This document shows, in pieces, positions 22,620-30,879 of a stretch of DNA of 37,717 nt (position 1 is the stretch's first letter; each line of letters opens with the position of its first letter). Source of the DNA: Planctomycetota bacterium. GTDB lineage: Bacteria > Planctomycetota > Phycisphaerae > Sedimentisphaerales > Anaerobacaceae. Location: NCBI GenBank assembly GCA_019456255.1, contig VRUG01000025.1, forward strand, positions 1-37,717, in the 5' to 3' direction. The notes beneath the pieces are model-generated. The model was not told the origin of the DNA. It worked only from the letters and a program-made list of their open reading frames with translations, and made no database searches. Made by a program: the position numbers and the translations under genes.

Positions 22620-24518
22620 ATGCAAAAAGAAAAGATATTAGTTTGGCTTCCTTCTCCTTTAGGTGATGCTATTCTTTGCACACCGGCATTGAGAGCGATA
22701 CGTCAGCATTTCGAGTCGTGTGAGATATATTTTTTTGCCAAGGAAGTAGTTCGTGAAGTTTTATCTCCAAGCAGTTTTTGTGACCATTGGCTCGGTGTTG
22801 AGAGTGACAGTCCGTTAAGTATCGCTGCGGAGTTGAAAAAGCATAAATTTGCACGCGCGATAGTTTTCAAGAATTCTTTCGCTTCTGGTCTGGCGGTATT
22901 TTTAGCAAGGATACCAGTTCGTGTCGGGTACTGCCGTGAATGGCGTGGTATGTTTCTAAGCGACAAGCTTCACGCGTCAAAGTTATCGAGCAGTAAATTT
23001 AAACCGACGTCGATGGTTGACTATTATCTTGCTGTTGCTTCGTGGCTTGGGGCTGATACGAGCGAGCGGAATCTGGAACTGCTTGTTGACCTTGAAGAAG
23101 AAAGAGGATTGATGGAAGTTTTGCCGGCGATTTCCGAGTCCATTGGCCCTATCGTTATTATAGTACCGGGGGGAGCTTTTGGTCCGAGTAAATGCTGGGC
23201 AAGTGAACGATACAGCCGGGTAGCTGACTGGCTGATAGACAATTATAATGCAACGGTTGTAGTTTCGGTTGCGCCGGTTGAGGCAGAGAAAAAAATCGCG
23301 AGTGAGATTGTGTCTAAGAGCCGAAACAAAGTTATCAATCTTGGTGAAAAGCCGATTAGCCTTGGCAAATTAAAGGCACTTTTTTCCATAGCGGATTTGG
23401 TAATCAGTAATGATACCGGTCCTCGCCATATAGCAATTGCTTTGGGTCGCAAGATTGTCACTCTGTTCGGGCCTAACAATCCCGAATGGACCGAGACGGG
23501 TTATGAAAATGAAATTAAAATCGTGGGCGAGGCTCCGTGTGTTCCTTGTGATAAGCCGACATGCGACAAGGGTGAACATCTATGCATGGAATCAATCAGC
23601 GTAGAGGCAGTTTGCCGGACAGCTAAAAAATTGCTGGATAGCGGGGGCGAAAAACCTTCATCGAAAACCAAACAAAACCTGATAGAAGTATCAGAGTCGT
23701 TTTTTGTCGATGCTGAATTTAAAGATGCTCTTTCGGAACTTGGTATGTCTTCGGTTGAAGGCGTTTTTAGTTTTAGCGGGGGCGAGAATCTTACGAAGAA
23801 AAATCTCGCTGAATTTAGAGAGCGGATACAGTTCGAAACTGAATCGCCTGGGAGAACGCTTTTTCTCAAACGTTACAGCTTTGCTCCGGTTATGGTTCAG
23901 CTTAAAAACTGGATCAGTCATCGCAAGCGAGTGAACTTGGGGGCAGCAGATTTTGAAACAGCGGCCAACTTAGCCGAGGCAGGGATAAATACGCCAAGGA
24001 CGGTTTCGTATGGTCAGGAGATGGGCAAGTTTTTTGAAAAGAAAAGTTTTATAGTCACGGAAAAAATTCCTGACGCTGAATCGCTCGAAAAGAAGCTGCC
24101 TGGCTGTTTTACAGAGCCAGCAACGATAGATAATTTGCATGAGCGGAAAAATTTTATTAACCAGTTAGCTTCTTTCATCGGGAGATTTCATAAGAGCGGA
24201 TATCGTCATCGTGACCTTTATTTGTGCCATATCTTCTATAGCGGGAGTGGTGAGTTTTATTTGATAGACCTTGCGCGGGCATTTAGGCCAAAAGTTTTTT
24301 CAGAAAGATACCGCATTAAGGACATTGCTCAGTTATACTACTCAGCACCGAAAAAGTATTTTTCAAGGACAGAGCGAATGCGGTTTTATCTTGCGTATAT
24401 CGGGAGTGAAAAGCTTAGCAGCGATGACAAGGCTTTTATTGGCAAGGTGAAAAGAAAGGCAAGGCGGATGGCGAGACATGATGTGAAACACGGCAGAGGT
24501 GTGCCTTTTTCAGATTGA
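22620..24518 (+). CDS. GT9 heptosyltransferase fused to a WaaP/Kdo-kinase-like LPS kinase domain
   Basis: The 632-residue protein has two parts. Residues 1-about 340 are a GT9 heptosyltransferase: LVWLPSPLGDAILCTPALR at the start, VPGGAFGPSKCW mid-domain and SNDTGPRHIA (Asp265) for the ADP-heptose site. A cysteine cluster CVPCDKPTCDKGEHLC follows, as in WaaF/WaaC-type enzymes. Residues about 385-632 are a protein-kinase-like domain of the WaaP/RfaP/InaA group: SGYRHRDLYLCHIFY (catalytic Asp532) and LIDLARAF (metal-binding Asp550). The first should add heptose to lipid A-Kdo and the second should phosphorylate it (WaaP acts on heptose; KdkA on Kdo). Elsewhere these are separate proteins, so fusion suggests coupled transfer and phosphorylation. 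It sits 26 bases after gmhB. Confidence 0.87.
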   Translation: MQKEKILVWLPSPLGDAILCTPALRAIRQHFESCEIYFFAKEVVREVLSPSSFCDHWLGVESDSPLSIAAELKKHKFARAIVFKNSFASGLAVFLARIPVRVGYCREWRGMFLSDKLHASKLSSSKFKPTSMVDYYLAVASWLGADTSERNLELLVDLEEERGLMEVLPAISESIGPIVIIVPGGAFGPSKCWASERYSRVADWLIDNYNATVVVSVAPVEAEKKIASEIVSKSRNKVINLGEKPISLGKLKALFSIADLVISNDTGPRHIAIALGRKIVTLFGPNNPEWTETGYENEIKIVGEAPCVPCDKPTCDKGEHLCMESISVEAVCRTAKKLLDSGGEKPSSKTKQNLIEVSESFFVDAEFKDALSELGMSSVEGVFSFSGGENLTKKNLAEFRERIQFETESPGRTLFLKRYSFAPVMVQLKNWISHRKRVNLGAADFETAANLAEAGINTPRTVSYGQEMGKFFEKKSFIVTEKIPDAESLEKKLPGCFTEPATIDNLHERKNFINQLASFIGRFHKSGYRHRDLYLCHIFYSGSGEFYLIDLARAFRPKVFSERYRIKDIAQLYYSAPKKYFSRTERMRFYLAYIGSEKLSSDDKAFIGKVKRKARRMARHDVKHGRGVPFSD

Positions 24519-24539
24519 TAAGTTTTGAGGTGAGCTGGA

Positions 24540-25727
24540 ATGAAAACGAAGGTCGCAATTATAATAGAGCGTGCGAATATCGTCCTCGGCGGCGCGGAAC
24601 GTTCGGCGTTTGAGTTGTCAACGTCACTGGCAGCAGCTGGTTTTGAGGTGGATGTGTTGGCGGCTAAGGGGCAAACTAGCAGCAAGAATATTCATTTGCT
24701 TTGCCAGGATGTATCGGGCGGGCGCGTGAGTTTTGCTGTTTTTGAGAAGGCATTAAAAAAACATCTTAAAGAAAATCATTATGATATAGTTCACAGTTTT
24801 CTACCCCTTGATTTTGCGGATATTTATCAGCCTCGCGGGGGCAGTTATGCCGAAGCTGTCACTCGCAATGCGGCGAGTTATCAAAACGGGCTGGTCGAAT
24901 CCTATAAAAGAGTGACATCGTTTGCCAATCTTCGAAGGACGAGACTTTTTAAAGCTGAAAAGAAATTGTGCAGGCAGGCTGACGGGCCGATGATCGTGGC
25001 GTTATCTGAATATGTGAAAGAGCAATTCCAAAAGCATTATGATGTCGCAGATGAACGAATTATTGTGATAGCTAATGGTGTGAATACAAAAAAACAGGTT
25101 GACCATTCGGAATCGGACAAGCTTTGTTCCCAGATAATGATTCAATTGGGTTTGAAAGAAGCGGATGAGCCGATGTTTTTGCTTTTTGCGGCGCATAATT
25201 TTCGATTGAAAGGTTTAAGCTGTCTGATAGAGGCGATGCATCTTGCGCAACAATCTTCTGCGTCAAATAATGTTTATTTAATTGTGGCTGGGAATGCCAA
25301 GACGAAAAAATATCGTCATCTGGCAAAAAAGTTGGGTGTGGAGAAGCGAATAATTTTCTTAGGGGCTGTCAGGCACATTCAAAACGCCCTTTCGATAAGC
25401 GGTGTTGCTGTGCTGCCCACGTTTTACGACCCGTCAAGCAGATATATACTCGAAGCATTAGCTGTGGAGAAACCGGTTATTACAACTAAATTTAATGGCG
25501 CGACGGATTTGTTTGAAGATAATCGGCATGGTATTGTCATTGAGACGCCTGAAGATATTGAGGCGTTGGCAGAGGCGATAAATTATTTTTCAAATGCAGA
25601 TAATATTCAAAGAGCGTCGGAGGCGATTGCCGAAGATAATCTCAAAGATAAAATCAGCGTGACGCGGGTAGTGAGGGAGTTTAAAGCTCTTTACGAGTTG
25701 GTGCTTGAAAGACGAGGGCAAGAATGA
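24540..25727 (+). CDS. GT4-family glycosyltransferase (LPS core, WaaG-like)
   Basis: The 395-residue GT-B enzyme has an N-terminal IVLGGAERSAFELSTSLA acceptor-domain signature and a C-terminal nucleotide-sugar domain with GNAKTKKYRHLAKKLG, FLGAVRH and the E-X7-E region DPSSRYILEALAVEKPVI. The GT4 family transfers hexoses from NDP-sugars with retention. Placement between the heptosyltransferase and plsY suggests LPS core extension, similar in place and family to WaaG (UDP-glucose:heptose). No signal peptide or helix is visible, so it acts on the cytosolic side of the inner membrane. The donor sugar cannot be read from the sequence. It ends in a 4-base overlap with plsY. Confidence 0.82.
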   Translation: MKTKVAIIIERANIVLGGAERSAFELSTSLAAAGFEVDVLAAKGQTSSKNIHLLCQDVSGGRVSFAVFEKALKKHLKENHYDIVHSFLPLDFADIYQPRGGSYAEAVTRNAASYQNGLVESYKRVTSFANLRRTRLFKAEKKLCRQADGPMIVALSEYVKEQFQKHYDVADERIIVIANGVNTKKQVDHSESDKLCSQIMIQLGLKEADEPMFLLFAAHNFRLKGLSCLIEAMHLAQQSSASNNVYLIVAGNAKTKKYRHLAKKLGVEKRIIFLGAVRHIQNALSISGVAVLPTFYDPSSRYILEALAVEKPVITTKFNGATDLFEDNRHGIVIETPEDIEALAEAINYFSNADNIQRASEAIAEDNLKDKISVTRVVREFKALYELVLERRGQE

Positions 25728-26374
25728 ATTTTGTAATTTTAATTATCGCATCTTACCTTTTGGGTTCGATTTCGTTTGCGGTGATAATAGCTAAGGCTCA
25801 CGGCAAAGATTTGCGTCAGATAGGTTCTGGCAATGTCGGAGCGACAAATTTGTCACGCGCGGTAGGTAAAAAGTGGGGGTACTTTTGTTTTTGCCTGGAT
25901 GTTTTAAAAGGATTTTTGCCTATGTTTGTCGGTGGTCGAATCATATCGGCGCCGCCTGGTGTTTTAGAGCTTTTTCTTTGGCTTATAGTTGGTATCGCAG
26001 CGGTATTGGGACATATTTTCCCGTTGTATTTAAAATTCAAGGGGGGCAAAGGGGTAGCGACAAGTTTCGGGATAGCGTTGGGACTTTGGCCTTACTATAC
26101 GATTTGTGCGGGAGTTACTTTTCTGGCGTGGATAATCGTCGTTTTGAAATGGCGGTATATTTCACTGGGTTCAATTGTGGGGTCAATTGTTTTTCCTGTT
26201 AGTCTTATCATTTTGACAATTGCCAAGCCTGATTGGGATTTTGTTCATCTTTGGCCTTTAGTTTTGGCATCTGTCGGGATTCCGGTTATGGTGATACTGC
26301 GTCATTGTGAAAATATAAAAAGGATATCAGCCGGCACAGAGAATAAGGTGTTTAGTAAAGAAGCATCAGCTTAG
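25724..26374 (+). CDS. plsY: Acyl-phosphate:glycerol-3-phosphate acyltransferase
   Basis: PlsY moves an acyl group from acyl-phosphate to glycerol 3-phosphate, the first step of phospholipid synthesis, in the inner membrane. The 216-residue protein has several hydrophobic helices and the three family motifs: SGNVGATNLSRAVGKKWG (37-54), the loop GHIFPLYLKFKGGKGVATSFG (split around residues 95-117), and VILRHCENIKR near the C-terminus. Length is typical. Its ATG overlaps the stop of the glycosyltransferase, making it the end of the LPS operon. The stop overlaps by 9 bases the 3' end of convergent gatB. Pairing lipid A and phospholipid genes suggests coordinated envelope output. Confidence 0.9.
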   Translation: MNFVILIIASYLLGSISFAVIIAKAHGKDLRQIGSGNVGATNLSRAVGKKWGYFCFCLDVLKGFLPMFVGGRIISAPPGVLELFLWLIVGIAAVLGHIFPLYLKFKGGKGVATSFGIALGLWPYYTICAGVTFLAWIIVVLKWRYISLGSIVGSIVFPVSLIILTIAKPDWDFVHLWPLVLASVGIPVMVILRHCENIKRISAGTENKVFSKEASA

Positions 26375-27853
26375 TTTTTTGGTGAGGATTTGTGAAACGA
26401 TTTTTGGATTAGCCTGTCCTTTTGATTTCTGTATAACCTGCCCTAATAAAAAGCCTTGTGCTTTTTTTGCTTTTTTGCCTCCGCTTTTAACATCTTCGAC
26501 TGCTTTTGGATTGTCAGCTAAGACCTGGTCGACTATCGCTTCGAGTTCACCGGCATCGCTTTTTTGAATGAGGTTCATATCCTTAGCTATCGTTTGCGGA
26601 TCCTTATCAGTTTTTGTCATTTCTTCCAAAATAGTATTAGCAGCACTGGCATTGACATAACCATCTTCAACCATTCTTGCAAGCCTAGCTACATTTTCAG
26701 GAGTAAAGCCCAATTCGGATAGAGTGCAATTTTGTTCATGCGCTAATTTTAATCCGGCCTGAGTTATAATGTTACAAATCTTTTTCGGATCGCCGCCAAA
26801 AATAAAAGCTTGTTCTATAGTAGCACTTACCGCCTGTTCAAAGAATTCCGCAGTGGAACGCTCGGCAGTTAAAACATGGGCATCATAATCGCTTAGTTTG
26901 TAGTCGGTGACATATCGTATTTGTTTTTGCAGGGGCAGTTCGCAGAGTCTGGATTTTATTTCGTCAAGCCATGCGTCATTCATTTCGACCGGCAGCAAAT
27001 CCGGGTCGGGGAAGTATCTGTAATCGTGGGCCTCTTCTTTTTCGCGTTGTAAGACTGTCATCTGGTTTGCATCGTCCCAGCCTCTGGTCGATTTGTTTCC
27101 CATTTGCATTACCTTGCCGGTATCGAGGAATTCGTCGAGCTGTCTTTGGGCCTCGTATTCGATACTTCTTTCAAGTGCCCGGAAACTGTTGAGGTTTTTG
27201 ACTTCAGCGATTGGAGTTTTGTATTCGGTGCCGTCTTTTGTGATGATTAAATTGATGTTTGGCTCGAAACGCATGTGCCCTTTTTGCATGTCGGCTTCAG
27301 AGACACCTAAGTATCGAACAATGCGCTGCAGTTCTACGGCCAAAGCCTTGACTTCGTCGGCGCTGTTCATGTCGGGCTCGGTGACAATTTCCAGTAGAGG
27401 CGTTCCCGCCCTGTTTAAATCGACCTGCGAAAAGTTGCCGGCGGTGTGGAGGTTTTTACCGGCATCTTCTTCGAGATGCGCCCTTGTGATCCTGATTCTT
27501 TTGGATTCACCTGATTCAAGCGGAATTTCGATAAAGCCTTTTTCGCTAAAAGGTAAATCGTATTGGCTAATCTGGTAATTTTTTGGCAGGTCGGGGTAGT
27601 AGTAACTTTTTCTGTCCCATTTTGTAAACGAAGCAATTTCACAATTAAGTGCAAGTGCAGCGAGGACGGAATATTCAAATGCTTTTTTGTTCATGACAGG
27701 CAATACGCCAGGCATTCCGAGGCAGACGGGACAGACCCGACTATTAGGCTCGGCAGCGAATTCCAGCGCACAGCCGCAAAACATCTTTGTCTTAGTGCAA
27801 AGCTGAACGTGAATTTCCAACCCAATAATAATTTTATATTTCAAATCGCTCAT
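26366..27853 (-). CDS. gatB: Aspartyl/glutamyl-tRNA amidotransferase subunit B
   Basis: GatB is the kinase-like, tRNA-binding subunit of GatCAB, which converts Glu-tRNA(Gln) and Asp-tRNA(Asn) to the amidated forms. The 495-residue protein has the family signature KYKIIIGLEIHVQL at the start, FCGCALEF and CPVCLGMPGVLPVMN with a possible zinc-binding Cys set, DRKSYYYPDLPKNYQISQ mid-way, and a C-terminal GatB/YqeY tail (about 345-495) that ends QILTKKLS. Length is typical (about 475-500). It is 17 bases after the gatA stop and is the last gene of the minus-strand gat cluster. Planctomycetes commonly need GatCAB because they may lack GlnRS or AsnRS. Confidence 0.94.
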   Translation of the reverse strand: MSDLKYKIIIGLEIHVQLCTKTKMFCGCALEFAAEPNSRVCPVCLGMPGVLPVMNKKAFEYSVLAALALNCEIASFTKWDRKSYYYPDLPKNYQISQYDLPFSEKGFIEIPLESGESKRIRITRAHLEEDAGKNLHTAGNFSQVDLNRAGTPLLEIVTEPDMNSADEVKALAVELQRIVRYLGVSEADMQKGHMRFEPNINLIITKDGTEYKTPIAEVKNLNSFRALERSIEYEAQRQLDEFLDTGKVMQMGNKSTRGWDDANQMTVLQREKEEAHDYRYFPDPDLLPVEMNDAWLDEIKSRLCELPLQKQIRYVTDYKLSDYDAHVLTAERSTAEFFEQAVSATIEQAFIFGGDPKKICNIITQAGLKLAHEQNCTLSELGFTPENVARLARMVEDGYVNASAANTILEEMTKTDKDPQTIAKDMNLIQKSDAGELEAIVDQVLADNPKAVEDVKSGGKKAKKAQGFLLGQVIQKSKGQANPKIVSQILTKKLS

Positions 27854-27870
27854 ATTTTTTTAGTTTTGAA

Positions 27871-29340
27871 TTAACTTTCAATAATTGCAGGTTTTTTCTT
27901 ATGGTAGTCGGTTTTTGATTCGAACATTTTTGCGATACGCAACAGCTTTTGTTCTTCAAAGGCTGGTGCGAGTATCTGCATTCCGATTGGGAGATTATTA
28001 TCGTCGAAGCCGCAAGGGAGACTTATTCCCGGTATACCGGCTAAGTTAGCAGAAATTGTGTACATATCTGCGAGGTACATCTGGAGTGGGTCGTCGACTT
28101 TTTCACCAATCTTAAATGCGGTAGTCGGGGTGACGGGGGTGATAATTGAATCGACTTTTTCAAATGCGTTTGTAAAGTCGGTGCGAATTAAATTTCTGAC
28201 CTTTAGGGCCTTTAGGTAGTAGGCATCATAATAGCCGCTTGATAAGGCGTAAGTGCCAAGCATTATTCGCCTTTTGACTTCTTTGCCAAAACCTTCTTCG
28301 CGTGACTTTGAATATACCTCGATGTAATCGTTCGGGTTTTCGGTTCGATGTCCGTAATGTACGCCATCATATCTTGCCAGATTGCTTGAGGCTTCGGCGG
28401 TGGCTACCATGTAGTAGGCGGCGATAGCGTATTCGAAATGAGGTAAGTCTATTTCGATAATTTGGGCGCCGAGTTTTTTATAAAGTTCAACCGCGTTGTT
28501 TATCGCATTTTGAATTTGCTTGTCGGCGCCAGCAGCGAACTGCGGGACGATGCCAATTTTTAAATTTTCAACGGGTTTGTCGATGTTTTCAAGATAGTCG
28601 CAGAGGGGGGCGTTTTTTTCATCGACGCTTGTACTGTCATTCGGGTCGTGGCCTGCGATTACATTTAGCATTAAGGCACAATCCTCGACGTTCAATGCAA
28701 GGGGTCCAATCTGGTCGAGGCTTGAACCGAAAGCGACGAGGCCGAACCGCGAAACCCTGCCGTAAGTCGGTTTTAGGCCCACTATGCCGCAAAAGCCAGC
28801 GGGTTGGCGAATTGAGCCTCCGGTATCCGAGCCAAGTGCCGCCATGCACAGCCGCCCCGCCACAGCTGCGCTTGAGCCGCCGGAACTTCCTCCGGGTACC
28901 CTGGTTGTATCCCATGGATTGACGGTTTGTTTTAGGCTTGAATTTTCGGTACTCGAACCCATGGCAAATTCGTCAAGATTTGTCTTACCGACTATGACCG
29001 CATCTGCGGCGAGTAATTTTTGTACGACCGCAGCGTTGTAAGGCGCATGAAAGTTTTCGAGAATTTTCGAGGCACATGTAGTAGCTCCGAAAGTTGTGCA
29101 CATATTATCTTTGACAGCGACGGGGACGCCGGCCAATTGCCCCACCGATTCACCCGCGGCAATTTTTTTGTCTATTTCGGCGGCTCTTTCCAAAGATTGT
29201 TTTTCAAAAACGCTTATATAGGCCCCGATTATTTTGTCATGCTTTTCTATTGCCTGCAAAACTTTCTTTGTTGCCTGAGTGCTGGTAATTTCGCCAGCTT
29301 TTATTTTGTCACGCAGTTGTATTGCGGTTAGTTCATGCAT
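27871..29340 (-). CDS. gatA: Aspartyl/glutamyl-tRNA amidotransferase subunit A
   Basis: GatA is the amidase subunit, which releases ammonia from glutamine. The product is 489 residues from the ATG at 29340, the start that matches the family length; the longer frame upstream adds 14 residues overlapping the preceding gene. The amidase signature is complete: PVAVKDN (catalytic Lys), GGSSGGSSAAVAGR and GSDTGGSIRQPAGFCG (Ser residues of the Ser-cisSer-Lys triad), then GLKPTYGRVSRFGLVAFGSSLDQ. The start is 14 bases from the end of the hydrolase gene, so translation is probably coupled. gatB follows. Assignment is firm. Confidence 0.95.
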   Translation of the reverse strand: MHELTAIQLRDKIKAGEITSTQATKKVLQAIEKHDKIIGAYISVFEKQSLERAAEIDKKIAAGESVGQLAGVPVAVKDNMCTTFGATTCASKILENFHAPYNAAVVQKLLAADAVIVGKTNLDEFAMGSSTENSSLKQTVNPWDTTRVPGGSSGGSSAAVAGRLCMAALGSDTGGSIRQPAGFCGIVGLKPTYGRVSRFGLVAFGSSLDQIGPLALNVEDCALMLNVIAGHDPNDSTSVDEKNAPLCDYLENIDKPVENLKIGIVPQFAAGADKQIQNAINNAVELYKKLGAQIIEIDLPHFEYAIAAYYMVATAEASSNLARYDGVHYGHRTENPNDYIEVYSKSREEGFGKEVKRRIMLGTYALSSGYYDAYYLKALKVRNLIRTDFTNAFEKVDSIITPVTPTTAFKIGEKVDDPLQMYLADMYTISANLAGIPGISLPCGFDDNNLPIGMQILAPAFEEQKLLRIAKMFESKTDYHKKKPAIIES

Positions 29341-29354
29341 TAAAGGATAACCTT

Positions 29355-30023
29355 TTATTTTTTTTTGTGCTTTAAAAACCAATCATAGAGTTCGTTATTT
29401 TCATATGTATCTGTCCAGCTATCATGTTCGGCGTCTGGGTAGATGGTGACTTTTACGTTGCCGCCATGTGACTTAACAGCATCTGCCATTTCTATTGTTC
29501 TTTTAACGGGTATGACCTCATCTTTTTCACCGTGAAATGCCCAGATGGGCATATCTTTTAGTCTATCAGCGGCAAAAGTTTCTCCGCCGCCGCAAATCGG
29601 TGCGATAGCTGCAAAATGTTCGGGATAATGGCATGCCAGGTTCCATGTGCCGAATCCGCCCATACTTAAACCTGTTAGATAAATCCTGTCTGTATCGACG
29701 TTGTAGAGGGATGTAATCTCATCTAAAAGAGCTATAAGCACATGCATTGACCACCACTGGCCTTCCGGGCATTGGGGAGAAAGGACAATGAATGGGAAAT
29801 CTTCATTTTGCCCGACAACTTTGGGCATGCCGTGTACTTTTATTTTTTCAAGGTCATCACCGCATTCTCCTTTTCCGTGCAGGAAAAGTATTAGAGGCCA
29901 ACTTTTTTGTTCTTCGTAACATTTGGGCAGGAATAGCAGATACTTACAGTTAACAATTGAAGTTACTGTTTTTTCAAGAGCATGCGGATACTGACCGGTG
30001 AGTTGCTTTGATACAGAGGTCAT
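29355..30023 (-). CDS. Alpha/beta-hydrolase (esterase / prolyl-oligopeptidase-like), between gatC and gatA
   Basis: This 222-residue hydrolase has the alpha/beta-hydrolase triad: GLSMGG (nucleophile Ser), GEKDEVIP (Asp) and DAEHDSW (His). An oxyanion LFLHGKGECGDD lies near the start. It resembles the polyhydroxybutyrate-depolymerase/carboxylesterase group often called 'phospholipase/carboxylesterase', but the substrate is not known. It has no signal peptide when started at 30023, where an AAAGGA Shine-Dalgarno sits correctly. A longer open frame reaches 30158 but overlaps gatC by 92 bases and was rejected. The gene lies within the gat run, which is unusual, and it ends 14 bases before gatA. 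It may be a cotranscribed passenger. Confidence 0.8.
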   Translation of the reverse strand: MTSVSKQLTGQYPHALEKTVTSIVNCKYLLFLPKCYEEQKSWPLILFLHGKGECGDDLEKIKVHGMPKVVGQNEDFPFIVLSPQCPEGQWWSMHVLIALLDEITSLYNVDTDRIYLTGLSMGGFGTWNLACHYPEHFAAIAPICGGGETFAADRLKDMPIWAFHGEKDEVIPVKRTIEMADAVKSHGGNVKVTIYPDAEHDSWTDTYENNELYDWFLKHKKK

Positions 30024-30066
30024 TTCAATCCTTTGATCCTTAAGATAACAATATAAATCACTATTT

Positions 30067-30375
30067 TTATGTAGCAGCACTGTCGTCGAGTATTTTCGGT
30101 ACCTTGAAAAATTCGTTGTCTGTCTGCGGGGCATTGGCGAGTGTTTTTTCGGTGCCAAGTGATTCTTTAACTATATCTTCTCTGAAACAATTACTGACAG
30201 GGAGACAATGTGCCAACGGCTGAACGTCATCGGTGTTTAGTTCATTCATTTTTTCTACGTATTCGAGTACAGCGTTTAGCTGCGCAGAGAATTCTTCGAT
30301 TTCATTTTCTGTAAGGTCGAGCCGTGAGAGCTTTGCGACTTTTTTTGCCTGTGCCTTATCAATTTTTGGGCTCAT
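30067..30375 (-). CDS. gatC: Aspartyl/glutamyl-tRNA amidotransferase subunit C
   Basis: GatC is the small stabilising subunit of GatCAB. The 102-residue protein has the family pattern VAKLSRLDLTENEIEEFSAQLNAVL (split across residues 13-37), then YVEKMNELNTDDVQPL (38-53) and the C-terminal DNEFFKVPKILD. It starts 44 bases ahead of the hydrolase start on the minus strand. AGGATT precedes the ATG at 30375. The gap from rpmB holds a terminator, so the gat operon probably starts from its own promoter here or from read-through. Confidence 0.93.
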   Translation of the reverse strand: MSPKIDKAQAKKVAKLSRLDLTENEIEEFSAQLNAVLEYVEKMNELNTDDVQPLAHCLPVSNCFREDIVKESLGTEKTLANAPQTDNEFFKVPKILDDSAAT

Positions 30376-30397
30376 GTATTAATCCTGCTTAAATAAA

Positions 30398-30423
30398 AAG
30401 CGAGGCTAAATCCCGCCTCGCTT
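30398..30423 (-). terminator. Terminator after rpmB
   Basis: AAGCGAGGC (30398-30406) pairs with GCCTCGCTT (30415-30423), giving 9 bp around an 8-base loop. On the minus strand it is followed by TTTTTATTT, so it ends rpmB transcription before gatC. Confidence 0.75.
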
Positions 30424-30452
30424 TGAAAAGATACAATTGGAATAATTTTTTG

Positions 30453-30719
30453 TTAACCGGCTTCTTTTTGTGCGGGCTTATAGTTTCGTTTCGGCGGTTT
30501 TACTATGAGTCCCCTGCTAATTGCCTTAGCAGTGACCTTTATTCTGCAGACTGTACCGTCAACAATAGCTCTTACTTTTTGAATATTTGGTTTAAACTTT
30601 CTATTTGTGATGCCGGTGACTTTCCTACCGACTCCGCCAAGATATTTCGCCTTACCTCGTCTGGCAATGCTTTTGCCTGCGATGGTTCTTTTACCTGTAA
30701 TCTGACATACTCTGGACAT
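30453..30719 (-). CDS. rpmB: 50S ribosomal protein L28
   Basis: The 88-residue basic protein matches bL28: MSRVCQITGKRTIAGKSIAR at the start, then TNRKFKPNIQKVRAIVDG and IKVTAKAISRGLI. It lacks the extra Cys pair seen in zinc-containing bL28 forms, having just one Cys near the start and one mid-way. It is a monocistronic unit with its own promoter and terminator. Confidence 0.95.
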   Translation of the reverse strand: MSRVCQITGKRTIAGKSIARRGKAKYLGGVGRKVTGITNRKFKPNIQKVRAIVDGTVCRIKVTAKAISRGLIVKPPKRNYKPAQKEAG

Positions 30720-30776
30720 CTAATTGCTCCTGTTCTATCTTGTTATCTTTTAAATTTTAGTGCTTTAAAACGAGTT

Positions 30777-30804
30777 ATTATATGGTCTTGCGGAAGAATT
30801 GCAA
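30777..30804 (-). promoter_or_regulatory. Promoter of rpmB
   Basis: TTGCAA (30804-30799), a 16-base spacer and a perfect TATAAT (30782-30777) on the minus strand lie 58 bases upstream of rpmB. Confidence 0.55.
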
Positions 30805-30879
30805 GTGCAAAGCATAATTTATCGGTAATGGGAGGGGTTTTTATTGAGAAATGCGGGTTTTTTTGGGAAATAAGGCATA

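Noticed and set aside
27093..27578. 161-residue plus-strand frame within gatB
   Set aside because: Antisense shadow of a firmly assigned gene.
29341..29382. Longer N-terminus for gatA
   Set aside because: The family start and length fit the ATG at 29340; the extension overlaps the hydrolase end.
30024..30158. Longer N-terminus for the alpha/beta-hydrolase
   Set aside because: It overlaps gatC by 92 bases in another frame, and a good ribosome site precedes the internal ATG at 30023.
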